From Gammaproteobacteria bacterium (GTDB taxonomy: Bacteria > Pseudomonadota > Gammaproteobacteria > Eutrophobiales > Eutrophobiaceae), in NCBI GenBank assembly GCA_030829955.1, contig JAURNY010000003.1:33211-97210 (forward strand): 64,000 nt of DNA, read 5' to 3'. The position numbers were made by a program, and so were the translations under genes. Below the pieces are notes generated by a model. It did no database searches. It was not told the origin of the DNA and was given only the letters and a program-made list of their open reading frames with translations. Shown piece after piece: positions 1-8,026 of this stretch; the stretch's first letter is position 1; each line of letters begins with the position of its first letter.

Positions 1-442
1 CTGCAGCAATCGCGATATCCGCAATATTAGCGGCAGGATCAACACCTTGAACTGTCATACCTAATTCTTTAAAGAACTTCAGGCAAGCACCATCATTAGA
101 TCCAATATCAATAACCAGATCACTTTTATTTAATTGAAAACGATCGACAATGTATTTCGCATAATCGCGCAAATGAGACAAAAAGTGTGATGACGTTGAG
201 GAAACATAAGAATAGTCTTTTTGATATAGTATTTCTGGTTTTACAACATGTCCTAATTGAACATGATGACAGTTTTTACAGAAATAAAGCTCTAGCGGAT
301 AACAAGCCTGCGTAATATTTAATTCAGCCTTAGTAACAAAATCATTACCCGGCGGTGTAGGCGTTAATTCCAGAATGCGCTCCAAATCCCTTGAAAGACA
401 CATACGACATGTATCTCGAAAATAGAAATCCTCCAGACTCAT
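1..442 (-). CDS. Class I SAM methyltransferase with N-terminal zinc-binding domain (partial, C-terminus off the left edge)
   Basis: Only the first ~147 residues are in the window; the gene runs off the left edge. The N-terminus carries two Cys pairs (CRMC near residue 13, CKNC near residue 58), the putative zinc-binding module of sugar C-methyltransferases of the NovU/TylC3 type. It is followed by the SAM-binding motif I (VIDIGSNDGACLKFF, about residues 117-131). Family knowledge suggests C-methylation of an NDP-4-keto-deoxysugar; substrate unknown. The start ATG overlaps the stop of the upstream cupin gene (ATGA), so the two are translationally coupled. Being last in the visible operon it probably works with the cupin and the oxidoreductase on one sugar. 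An N- or O-methyltransferase role cannot be excluded without the C-terminal half. Confidence 0.8.
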   Translation of the reverse strand, partial: MSLEDFYFRDTCRMCLSRDLERILELTPTPPGNDFVTKAELNITQACYPLELYFCKNCHHVQLGHVVKPEILYQKDYSYVSSTSSHFLSHLRDYAKYIVDRFQLNKSDLVIDIGSNDGACLKFFKELGMTVQGVDPAANIADIAIAA

Positions 443-882
443 ACTTTTACAGAATCTGGCTCTATTAATATCACTCTTTTTACATCTGATTCATATGCTT
501 CCTGATCACGAGGATTACGGCTCATTGCTAACAGTTGAGTATCTTCCAGAAAAACAGTGGCATGATCTTCCATTGGAGGGGTGAACACCATCTCTCCTGC
601 TGTCACAGTAATTTTGTCCGGCTCAGCTTCTGAGCCTGTCGGACGAAAATAATAATCAAAACCACCAGATAACACATACATGTAATGCCAGTCTGTTTGA
701 TGATAATGATTAGATCTAACCGTACCTTTTTTAGATGTTATCAATGATAGGTTTTTCATTGGGAAGTTAACTAGGCACTGAATTGCACCTCTAGCATCAA
801 CATGTGGTTCTTCAAGATCTATAATACCTGATGCTGGCCACATATTTTCATCATCTAAATGTATGTCTTTCCACTTTTCCAT
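439..882 (-). CDS. Cupin-fold protein, sugar epimerase/isomerase-like
   Basis: Small single-domain cupin of 147 residues. The first cupin motif is visible as SNHYHQTDWHYMYVLSG (about residues 57-73), with the metal-binding His pair and a later conserved Glu/His region (GEMVFTPPMEDHATVFL, about residues 96-112) forming motif 2. Small cupins of this kind beside NDP-sugar genes include RmlC-like 3,5-epimerases and FdtA/WxcM-type ketoisomerases; this one is shorter than RmlC (about 180 residues), so the exact reaction is open. It sits 22 bp after the Gfo/Idh/MocA oxidoreductase and overlaps the C-methyltransferase start by 4 bp, which suggests the three act in one branched-deoxysugar pathway. Role inferred from fold and neighbours. 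Confidence 0.75.
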   Translation of the reverse strand: MEKWKDIHLDDENMWPASGIIDLEEPHVDARGAIQCLVNFPMKNLSLITSKKGTVRSNHYHQTDWHYMYVLSGGFDYYFRPTGSEAEPDKITVTAGEMVFTPPMEDHATVFLEDTQLLAMSRNPRDQEAYESDVKRVILIEPDSVKV

Positions 883-904
883 ATTTATCCTGCCATATTA
901 ATAG

Positions 905-1903
905 TTAAGGTGAATCTAGTTTTGCAATTTTTTCAAGCAAGCTCACACGCTTACATATCTGTTCATATTCTTTCTGTCTTTCGAGTGGTTTATTCATCAT
1001 CACTGCAAAAGCATTAAACATCAGTTGAAAGTGATTAGCGTTATCAATTTTTAGTGATTTTTTATTTCCAAAATTATCCCTGATTTCAAATGACGGTTCA
1101 TAGTCTTCAGGCTTAGAAAATATTTTATCTGAATAAAACGACCCCTCTTCTCCCCAAATATCGATTTCGTTACGATATGCTGCGCCGATCTTCCATTCTA
1201 AAAAAGCTTTTATGCCTGATTGATAACTGAGCACAACATGACCATGCATATCAACATCATAATTTTCAATAAATTCTAGCTTACCTTCTATTAATACAGG
1301 AGAAAGACCGGACACTAGTGCATTTATTATTGCTATTGGATAGCAGCCTACATCGTACAGGGCCCCACCACATAATTCCTTATTGTACCTGAAACTAGAT
1401 GCTTCCAAAGCGGGCAATCCAAATCGACAATAAATAGTAGAAATATCACCAAGTGTCTTTTTATCTAATAAATCAATCATTGTCAGATATTGAGGGTGGT
1501 AAAAAAACATGAAACCTTCAAATATAGATAGATTATTTTGAAGCGCTAATTGCCACAGTGATTCTAAATCAGTTAAATTTGTACATAATGGTTTTTCACA
1601 CCAAAAATGCTTTCCTGCACCTAATATGCGCCTGCCTTGTTCAGCATGTAGACCAATCGGGGTACTTAAATAGATGACATCAAGACGATCGTCATTTAGG
1701 AAATCATCTTCTGATGCCCATGATTGACAATCAAAGTTATCACATGTTTCTTGAACAGTTGTTGAGTTGCGGGAATACACACCAAGCAGTTTGAAATGAT
1801 CATTCTTTGCTATGACTGGAATAATATTATTGAGCGCATGCTTACCAAGTCCCCAGACTGCGATATTGATTGGTTTAGAAATACTTTCTGGAGTAAGACT
1901 CAT
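905..1903 (-). CDS. Gfo/Idh/MocA family NAD(P)-dependent oxidoreductase
   Basis: 332 residues, normal family length. The N-terminal Rossmann fold starts at IAVWGLGKHAL (about residues 14-24); the family EKP motif is present as WCEKPLC (about residues 101-107), and the C-terminal catalytic helix region has GGALYDVGCYPIAII (about residues 179-193). Members oxidise or reduce sugar hydroxyl/keto groups, often at C-3 of NDP-sugars in polysaccharide loci. It lies 12 bp after the stand-alone GlmU-type acetyltransferase and just ahead of the cupin and methyltransferase genes. Together with them it may form a 3-keto-sugar pathway (oxidation, then transamination/acetylation or methylation), but no dedicated aminotransferase is adjacent. 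Substrate unknown. Confidence 0.85.
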   Translation of the reverse strand: MSLTPESISKPINIAVWGLGKHALNNIIPVIAKNDHFKLLGVYSRNSTTVQETCDNFDCQSWASEDDFLNDDRLDVIYLSTPIGLHAEQGRRILGAGKHFWCEKPLCTNLTDLESLWQLALQNNLSIFEGFMFFYHPQYLTMIDLLDKKTLGDISTIYCRFGLPALEASSFRYNKELCGGALYDVGCYPIAIINALVSGLSPVLIEGKLEFIENYDVDMHGHVVLSYQSGIKAFLEWKIGAAYRNEIDIWGEEGSFYSDKIFSKPEDYEPSFEIRDNFGNKKSLKIDNANHFQLMFNAFAVMMNKPLERQKEYEQICKRVSLLEKIAKLDSP

Positions 1904-1915
1904 TACTAATTTATT

Positions 1916-2584
1916 TCAATCTTTTTTTTGTTTCTTACTAGAGGGTTGCCAATTTTTTTTTACGCATTGTCGTGATCTGGCGATCGCGAGTACATCATCA
2001 GCAACATCTTCGGTAATAGTAGAACCCGACGCTATAGTTGAATTTTCGCCTATTACTATTGGGGCAATTAAATTAGAACCAGAGCCAATAAATGCGTTTT
2101 TATTTATGATTGTTTTTTGACTTTGTTCGCCATCAAAATTACAAGTAATAGCACCAGCACCAATTATCACACCTTCTGCAAGTTCAGTATCTCCAACGAA
2201 AGAAAGATGGTTGATTTTACAACCTGCACCAATATTAACGTTTTTTACTTCTACGAAATTACCAAGCTGCACATCATCTCCGATGACGCTATTCTCTCTC
2301 ACACGACCATATGGGCCTATAAATGTATTGGAACCAATCTTTGCACCCTGCAATAATGAAAAAGGTCTAACTTGTGTATCTGAATCGATACTAGAATCTG
2401 TGATAAGACAAAAAGAATTGATTTTTACTCTATCGCCTAGGATTACGTGTCCTTCGAAAACAACATTAATATCAATTTCGACTCCTTTTCCACACTCCAG
2501 CTTACCTCTGATATCAACTTTATTCGGATCCCGAAATGAAACACCTTGATTAACCAGTTCTTCAATTGTTGTTATTTCAGTCAT
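1916..2584 (-). CDS. Stand-alone GlmU C-terminal-type left-handed beta-helix N-acetyltransferase
   Basis: 222 residues made almost entirely of hexapeptide repeats. The sequence follows the acetyltransferase half of GlmU rather than generic hexapeptide enzymes: an Arg stretch (GRVRENS, about 93-99) at the GlmU phosphate-binding Arg, GNFVEVKN, NHLSFVGD with the catalytic-position His126, and GAGAITCNFDGEQSQKTII (about 142-160). The ~230-residue pyrophosphorylase half of GlmU is absent and there is no room for it, since the WbpL-like gene ends 27 bp upstream. In GlmU this domain acetylates GlcN-1-P; here it may acetylate an amino-sugar phosphate or NDP-amino sugar made by the locus. The C-terminus is Lys-rich (KKNWQPSSKKQKKD), as in GlmU. 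Confidence 0.85.
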   Translation of the reverse strand: MTEITTIEELVNQGVSFRDPNKVDIRGKLECGKGVEIDINVVFEGHVILGDRVKINSFCLITDSSIDSDTQVRPFSLLQGAKIGSNTFIGPYGRVRENSVIGDDVQLGNFVEVKNVNIGAGCKINHLSFVGDTELAEGVIIGAGAITCNFDGEQSQKTIINKNAFIGSGSNLIAPIVIGENSTIASGSTITEDVADDVLAIARSRQCVKKNWQPSSKKQKKD

Positions 2585-2611
2585 AGTATTCTCTCATAGT
2601 AATCAATATAT

Positions 2612-3649
2612 CTAACTACTCGATAATAGTGGCCCGTATTTTAATGTCCAAATCACAACTGGGGTAACAGCAAGCACACAAAAATATAGTTGAAATATGG
2701 GATAGAAAAAAGCAAGTAAAGACAAAGGAAATAACCATATTAGCTGATAAGTAATAATTATAAGCAATACTCGTTTATGATCATCCCAAATTCTGGCCAA
2801 ATTTTGATATGCATGACTACGATGTGCGCCATACCACTTGGGAACAATTAATAACCTGCATATTAAAGTAACAGTGGTATCGATAGCAAAATAACCAAAA
2901 ATAATTAACCAGTTCCATATGGACATAAATTCCTGTCCTAAAGTATAAAATATAAAAACGCCATGTATGTAGCCTAAAAAGACACTTCCTGCATCACCCA
3001 TAAACACTGAAGCAGGCGGATAATTAAAAACAAGAAAAGCAATGCAACATACTGCACTTAGTATTGGCAATGAGATTAAAGCAAGCTCATTCTGTGCTAA
3101 AAAAAGAACAACTGCCAAAGTTAAAAAAATAAGTGATGAACCACTCGCCGCCAGACCATCAGAACCATCCATAAAATTGGTCAAATTTATCAACCAAACG
3201 AGAAAAAAAATGGATATACCTACATCAATTAAATTGATAATCACATTTGATGGAAGCCATAAAGCGAGAAAATCTATATGTCCAAATAGTATAACTGTGA
3301 AAATTGATAGTGATATTTGTATAATGAGTTTTATTTTTGCAGATATATCCAAAATATCATCAACAAAACCAAAGCTTGTCGCTATTAGCCCGCCTGCTGA
3401 TATTGCTATTGCAATTTGATTATTTACCCAGCCTAAAGACCAAAAATAAATAGTAAATAAAATAATGACTAAAGAAAAGATTAAACCGGCACCTTTAGGT
3501 ACAGAATGTTTGTGTAATGTCCTAGAGTTTTTAGTTGCGACTATAGAAAAATGTTCAGCGTAACGACGAAATATCAGCGTGCATAATATTGTAGTAATAA
3601 ATGCAGCGATCAATAAAGATGATAAAACAGGCAGTGTTAGGGGTGACAT
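2612..3649 (-). CDS. Polyprenyl-phosphate N-acetylhexosamine-1-phosphate transferase, WbpL/WecA family
   Basis: Polytopic membrane protein of 345 residues with roughly ten hydrophobic segments. It has the WecA/MraY signatures NFMDGSDGLAASG (about 161-173; the Mg-binding Asp cluster) and VFMGDAGSVFLGY (about 215-227), plus a late HRSHAYQNLARI stretch (about 279-290). Enzymes of this group transfer a HexNAc-1-P (FucNAc, QuiNAc or GlcNAc) to undecaprenyl phosphate, which starts O-unit assembly on the inner face of the inner membrane. It is the only initiating transferase seen in the window. It follows wbuB by 7 bp, the order seen in other wbjBCD/wbuB/wbpL-type loci. Precise donor sugar not provable from sequence. 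Confidence 0.9.
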   Translation of the reverse strand: MSPLTLPVLSSLLIAAFITTILCTLIFRRYAEHFSIVATKNSRTLHKHSVPKGAGLIFSLVIILFTIYFWSLGWVNNQIAIAISAGGLIATSFGFVDDILDISAKIKLIIQISLSIFTVILFGHIDFLALWLPSNVIINLIDVGISIFFLVWLINLTNFMDGSDGLAASGSSLIFLTLAVVLFLAQNELALISLPILSAVCCIAFLVFNYPPASVFMGDAGSVFLGYIHGVFIFYTLGQEFMSIWNWLIIFGYFAIDTTVTLICRLLIVPKWYGAHRSHAYQNLARIWDDHKRVLLIIITYQLIWLFPLSLLAFFYPIFQLYFCVLAVTPVVIWTLKYGPLLSSS

Positions 3650-3656
3650 AATTTAA

Positions 3657-4871
3657 CTAATTACTACCTGCATCTATCAAAACCTTTTCCATTCGTGTAA
3701 CCAGCATATCTTTACTATAATTTTCTCTAAATACTGTTAACGCCAGCTTCCCCATTTGCTCACGTTTTTCAATTGGCAATTCACGAAGTTCTTTAATTTT
3801 ATTAGCTAATAATTCAGGATTCTCGGGATCGCACTGAATAGCGCAACCTTGTTCTTGTAAAAACTCTGCATCAATGCCTCTTTTCACAATTAATACGGGT
3901 TTGCCGCAAGCAAGATATGACTGAGTTTTAGCCGGCAGTGTAATTGCAAACAAAGGTTTATCTACCAAAGAAACAAGCAATAAATCTGCTATAGAAAAAT
4001 AGCGAGCCATGACATTAGCAGGCTGTCTTTCAACAAACACCACATTATGTATATTAAGCTCATCAACCTGTTTTTTTGCCAAATCTAAACAATTTCCTCC
4101 TCCAACAATAATAAAACGTATGTCAGGAACATCTTCACATTCAGCTGCAGCATTAATGATATTGTCTATACCTTGAGCTATACCGATGTTTCCTGCAAAC
4201 ATAATATTAAATTTGCCTGTGACGTTAATAGAATCGGCCAACGCCTGATCATACTCAATCGGAAAGTAGATATTTTCATTCGCCCAGTTTTCAACAATAT
4301 GCAATTTATTATCAGGCACATTCCTTTCAATTAAGGTCGTTTCAAAACCGGGATTTTGTACGGTTATCGCAGCCGATTGTTCATAACCAAAGTTTGCCAG
4401 ATATTCAAGCAGCTGAGTCACTTTCCCTTTACGTATCATACCTGTTGCTTCAATTGTATCTGGCCAAAGATCAGCAATTTCCAGCACAAAGTTTTTTTTG
4501 AATATGAATTTGTATAAAACGGCAGGTAGTACCGAGAAAGGTGTGTAAATCCAGAAAACGTCCGGCTTTTTGATATGCCATGTCCCCAGCAATATAGCTG
4601 ACAACATAAAGCTGATATAATTTAGTGCGCGATTTATGGCTCTTTGACTATGATCCGGATATAAAGGCAATCGAATCACCTGCACACCTTTTATTACTTC
4701 TTTTTTAAATAAAGTTATTTTGTAACCCGGATAAACCTTACCTATCGGATAATTTGGAAAACCAGTTATAACACTGACATCATGTCCTTTTTTTACTAAA
4801 GCTTCAGCTAACTCGCTGACTCTTCCATCTGGCTCAGGAAAATACCACTGTGATAAAAAATAGATTTTCAT
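3657..4871 (-). CDS. wbuB: WbuB-type GT4 family glycosyltransferase
   Basis: 404 residues, GT-B fold. The N-terminus (MKIYFLSQWYFPEPDGRVSE) matches the WbuB-type pattern of a YFPEP segment followed by a GHDVSVITGFPNYP stretch. The C-terminal domain has the donor-binding region with GKPVLIVKRGIDAEFLQEQG (about 328-347). WbuB enzymes transfer L-FucNAc or L-QuiNAc in O-antigen and capsule assembly, and the gene almost always accompanies fnlABC/qnlAB-type precursor genes, which lie directly upstream here. The short hydrophobic patches (about 88-105, 112-130) fit peripheral association with the inner membrane. Assignment to a 6-deoxy-L-HexNAc donor is inference from context. Confidence 0.85.
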   Translation of the reverse strand: MKIYFLSQWYFPEPDGRVSELAEALVKKGHDVSVITGFPNYPIGKVYPGYKITLFKKEVIKGVQVIRLPLYPDHSQRAINRALNYISFMLSAILLGTWHIKKPDVFWIYTPFSVLPAVLYKFIFKKNFVLEIADLWPDTIEATGMIRKGKVTQLLEYLANFGYEQSAAITVQNPGFETTLIERNVPDNKLHIVENWANENIYFPIEYDQALADSINVTGKFNIMFAGNIGIAQGIDNIINAAAECEDVPDIRFIIVGGGNCLDLAKKQVDELNIHNVVFVERQPANVMARYFSIADLLLVSLVDKPLFAITLPAKTQSYLACGKPVLIVKRGIDAEFLQEQGCAIQCDPENPELLANKIKELRELPIEKREQMGKLALTVFRENYSKDMLVTRMEKVLIDAGSN

Positions 4872-4947
4872 CTAAATAAATGAATGTTTAACTAGAAAAG
4901 AATTAATGCTGATTTATTGTAGTTATTTATGACATATTGAATTTATG

Positions 4948-6009
4948 TCAGGCTAACAATTCTCCGCCCTCGGAATATTTTTCTAAACCCGGCATTAAAT
5001 GATTATTCTTTAGTAATGCTATCGTGTCTTCTAAAGTAAGCACATTATCAGCTGAACTAAACTCTTTTTTTAATGCATTAGGTCTAGAACCATCATTTAA
5101 TTCAGGCAGCATAGAACAAATAGCATAATAGTTATCCCGTTTTATTGTGTGATTAATTTCTTCTTCGGAAACCATAATTTCATGAATTTTTTCGCCGGGA
5201 CGAATACCATTAATTTTAATTTCTATATCTCTGTCGCCAATTATCGCCTTTGCAATATTTAACACAGTAGCGGATGGTGCATTTGGCACCAGAATTTCTC
5301 CTGATTCAGCAGTGTTTATAGCTGCAAAAACTGTGTCCACCGCTTGATTTAGTGTTAGTAAAAAACGTGTCATATCAGGCAGAGTAAGATTAACTGGTCC
5401 TCCAGAAGCAACTTGCTCAATAAAAAGCGGAATAACAGACCCTCTTGAAGCCATTACATTGCCATATCGAACACAAATAAATCGTGTATCACTATTCAGT
5501 ATATTTGCAGAAGTAAAAATTCTTTCCTGTATAGCTTTTGACATACCCATAACATTAACAGGCTTTGCTGCTTTATCAGTACTTATTCCTACAACTGTAT
5601 TCACACAATAATTATGTTCTCGAATAGCTCTGACTATATTCATTGCCCCAATGCAATTAGTTAAAACTGCTTGTTCCGGAAAATATTCACAAGTAGGTAC
5701 TTGTTTTAACGCTGCAGCATTAATCACATAATCTACTTTGCTTACAGCAGAGCACACGTCAGCATAATCCCTAACATCTCCAATACGAAACTCTAGCTTA
5801 TTTAAGAAATTATTATAAATGATTTCATCTGTAGTGACTTTTTTATGTAAATAAGCAATGCGCATATCATGCTGTTTAGCTTCATCTCTGGATAAAACAA
5901 TGACTTTTTTTGGGTCCCCCATTTCGCCACTGAGTAACCGTCTAACCAATACTTTGCCAAGTGACCCGGTGCCACCTGTTATCAAAATACTTTGACCATC
6001 GAATATCAT
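4948..6009 (-). CDS. UDP-GlcNAc 4,6-dehydratase/5-epimerase, FnlA/WbjB/CapE family
   Basis: 353 residues, extended SDR of the Polysacc_synt_2 family. Visible: the cofactor loop ITGGTGSLG (about 10-18), NAAALKQVPTCEY (about 97-109), STDKAAKPVNVMGMSKA with Asp-Lys and Met in place of the SDR Tyr (about 142-158, typical of this dehydratase family), and RYGNVMASRGSVIPLF. FnlA/WbjB convert UDP-GlcNAc to UDP-2-acetamido-2,6-dideoxy-beta-L-arabino-hexos-4-ulose, the shared intermediate for L-FucNAc, L-RhaNAc and L-QuiNAc. The ATG overlaps the end of the RmlD-like gene by 4 bp. The next genes (RmlD-like reductase, 2-epimerase) fit the L-QuiNAc branch. Confidence 0.85.
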   Translation of the reverse strand: MIFDGQSILITGGTGSLGKVLVRRLLSGEMGDPKKVIVLSRDEAKQHDMRIAYLHKKVTTDEIIYNNFLNKLEFRIGDVRDYADVCSAVSKVDYVINAAALKQVPTCEYFPEQAVLTNCIGAMNIVRAIREHNYCVNTVVGISTDKAAKPVNVMGMSKAIQERIFTSANILNSDTRFICVRYGNVMASRGSVIPLFIEQVASGGPVNLTLPDMTRFLLTLNQAVDTVFAAINTAESGEILVPNAPSATVLNIAKAIIGDRDIEIKINGIRPGEKIHEIMVSEEEINHTIKRDNYYAICSMLPELNDGSRPNALKKEFSSADNVLTLEDTIALLKNNHLMPGLEKYSEGGELLA

Positions 6010-6884
6010 ACAAGACCTCTTATTCTATTTTTTATGTTTAATGCTAATTCTTCTATCATCAATTCCCAGGCAGGAGCAATATATCCAGTAAATTTTGAAA
6101 ACAAAGTTGAATCAAGTGAACGATCGCAATAATAATTATGCTCTTCTACAACTCTGACATTTGTTAATTCTAAATTATCAGCTAGCATAGTAAGCAGTTT
6201 ATACTTTGATATTGGCATTGACGACACATGTAGAAGTCCGGTTAAGCCCTGATGGTTGTCTATTATTGAACTAATTATTCTCGCCATCTCAAAAGTCGTT
6301 AAGCCAGAATAAATCGCATTACAAAAGCCTTTAACTTCGCCAGATTGAGATAAAAACCATTCAATCAAGCTCTTCTTATGTATCAATTCTAATCCTAAAA
6401 TCGAAGTTCGTATGGTTAACAAATTATTATCAGATAACTCGCCAAGATATTTTGAACGCCCATAAAAGTCTTTAGCATCTGCTATATCATTTTCCTTATA
6501 GTGACCTTTATTACCAGAAAACACACAATCTGTACTCATATGAATCATTTTCACATCGAATTTGTCACAGATAGCTTTTAATTTATGAGGAAAGAGAGAA
6601 TTAATTTCAATACACAATCCTTTATCTTTAACTTCCTCTCTTTGTTTTATGATGCCTATACAATTAATAACTATATCAGGATTAAAGTTGCTAATTACGT
6701 TACCTAGATTTTCGTAATTCAGAACATCTAGGTTGCATATGCTATTTTGCGAGTTAAAAATTCCAAATGGCTTATATGATTCCAAGGCATTTTTGAGTGT
6801 TACCTTCACTTCGTATTTATCTTGAAAGCTTATTAAAAGTTGGTGGCCTAACATCCCGTTACCACCTAGTATGAGTACGCGCAT
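6006..6884 (-). CDS. RmlD-like NAD(P)-dependent reductase (QnlA/WbvR type)
   Basis: 292 residues, RmlD-fold SDR: MRVLILGGNGMLGHQLL at the N-terminus, VINCIGIIKQREE (about 71-83), STDCVFSG (about 117-124) and a YGRSKYLGE catalytic Tyr-xxx-Lys (about 141-149). In L-QuiNAc synthesis (V. cholerae wbvB-wbvR-wbvD and E. coli fnlA-qnlA-qnlB) an RmlD-type enzyme reduces the 4-keto group of the FnlA product. Here the gene lies between the 2-epimerase and the FnlA-type gene, so the gene content matches that set. An alternative is a generic dTDP-4-keto-rhamnose reductase, but no rmlABC is present. Function is inference from family and order. Confidence 0.8.
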   Translation of the reverse strand: MRVLILGGNGMLGHQLLISFQDKYEVKVTLKNALESYKPFGIFNSQNSICNLDVLNYENLGNVISNFNPDIVINCIGIIKQREEVKDKGLCIEINSLFPHKLKAICDKFDVKMIHMSTDCVFSGNKGHYKENDIADAKDFYGRSKYLGELSDNNLLTIRTSILGLELIHKKSLIEWFLSQSGEVKGFCNAIYSGLTTFEMARIISSIIDNHQGLTGLLHVSSMPISKYKLLTMLADNLELTNVRVVEEHNYYCDRSLDSTLFSKFTGYIAPAWELMIEELALNIKNRIRGLV

Positions 6885-6888
6885 AGTA

Positions 6889-8022
6889 TTAATTCTGATT
6901 ATTATTTTTTTTCCATACGTAACTATTAATATAGTCAGTATAGCTGTGTATTATTCGTAACACTTTATGAGAAACATTATCAACATTATAGTCATCGACT
7001 AACTTCAATAGTCTTGATTCATCTCTTGATTGATTATTAATAATTTTTAAACTATCAACTATACGCTCAAGGTTTAATCCGGAAAGTATCACTGCTCCTT
7101 CTTCCATAGCTTCGGGACGCTCATGTGTTTCTCTTATATTTAATGCAGGGAAATTCAATATTGATGATTCTTCCGATATTGTTCCACTATCAGAAAGAAC
7201 AGCTAATGCATTTTTTTGCAAGTAAATATAATCAGTAAAATTTAGTGGTTTGCTGAATACAATATTACTATTAAATTCAACATTGGATTCATCAAGTCTT
7301 TTCCTTGTCCTGGGGTGTGTGGTAAATATTATTTTTTTATTTAAATCATCACTAAGATACTTAAGTAGCAGCATCAATTTCGAGAAATTATTGTCATTAT
7401 CCACATTCTCTTCACGATGACTACTGACAACATAATAGTCTTGCCTATTTAACCCTAAATCAGTTATTACATTAGATTGATTTATTTTATTCATATAATA
7501 ACTAATAATTTCCTTCATAGGACTACCAGTTTTTATAATTCTATCTGTAGGTATGCCTTCGCGAATAAGGTTTTCTCTTGCCAATTTACTATATGGCATG
7601 TTTATGTCGCTTAAATGATCTACTAAAATTCTATTTGACTCTTCCGGTACTCGCTGATCAAAACAACGATTGCCTGCTTCCATATGAAATACAGGGATCT
7701 TCCTTTTTTTAGCAGGTATTACACTTAAACAACTATTTGTATCACCTAATAATAAAAGGGCATCCGGTTTAATTTCCGCTAACAAGTCATCAAATTTTGA
7801 AATTATTTTACCTATAGTTTTTGCAGCATTTTCTTCTGCAGCATCAAGATAATAATCTGGCTGTTTAATGCCTAAATCATTAAAAAATATCTCATTGAGT
7901 TCATAATCATAATTTTGGCCTGTGTGAACTAATATATGATTAGAATTATTGTCAAGCACACTAATTACTCGTGATAATCTGATAATTTCAGGTCTAGTTC
8001 CAACAACAGTTACTATTTTCAT
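6889..8022 (-). CDS. Non-hydrolysing UDP-N-acetylhexosamine 2-epimerase (WecB/FnlC/QnlB family)
   Basis: Family signatures: MKIVTVVGTRPEIIRLSRVI at the N-terminus, HTGQNYD (about 34-40), LLGDTNSCLS (about 91-100), HMEAGNRCFDQRVPEESNR (about 113-131) and SDSGTISEESS near residue 276. The first in-frame ATG is seven codons upstream (8043) and would overlap the CapF-like gene; the start at 8022 gives the conserved MKIVTVVGTRPE beginning and leaves a 4-bp gap, so I use it. These enzymes invert C-2 of UDP-HexNAc; in this set it would complete UDP-L-QuiNAc or UDP-L-FucNAc. The pattern is that of the non-hydrolysing WecB group, not the NeuC/LegG type that releases UDP. Confidence 0.85.
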   Translation of the reverse strand: MKIVTVVGTRPEIIRLSRVISVLDNNSNHILVHTGQNYDYELNEIFFNDLGIKQPDYYLDAAEENAAKTIGKIISKFDDLLAEIKPDALLLLGDTNSCLSVIPAKKRKIPVFHMEAGNRCFDQRVPEESNRILVDHLSDINMPYSKLARENLIREGIPTDRIIKTGSPMKEIISYYMNKINQSNVITDLGLNRQDYYVVSSHREENVDNDNNFSKLMLLLKYLSDDLNKKIIFTTHPRTRKRLDESNVEFNSNIVFSKPLNFTDYIYLQKNALAVLSDSGTISEESSILNFPALNIRETHERPEAMEEGAVILSGLNLERIVDSLKIINNQSRDESRLLKLVDDYNVDNVSHKVLRIIHSYTDYINSYVWKKNNNQN

Positions 8023-8026
8023 AGTA

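Noticed and set aside
6889..8022. 2-epimerase as the LegG enzyme of legionaminate synthesis
   Set aside because: Motifs fit the non-hydrolysing WecB/FnlC group, and it sits in the L-QuiNAc-type gene set.
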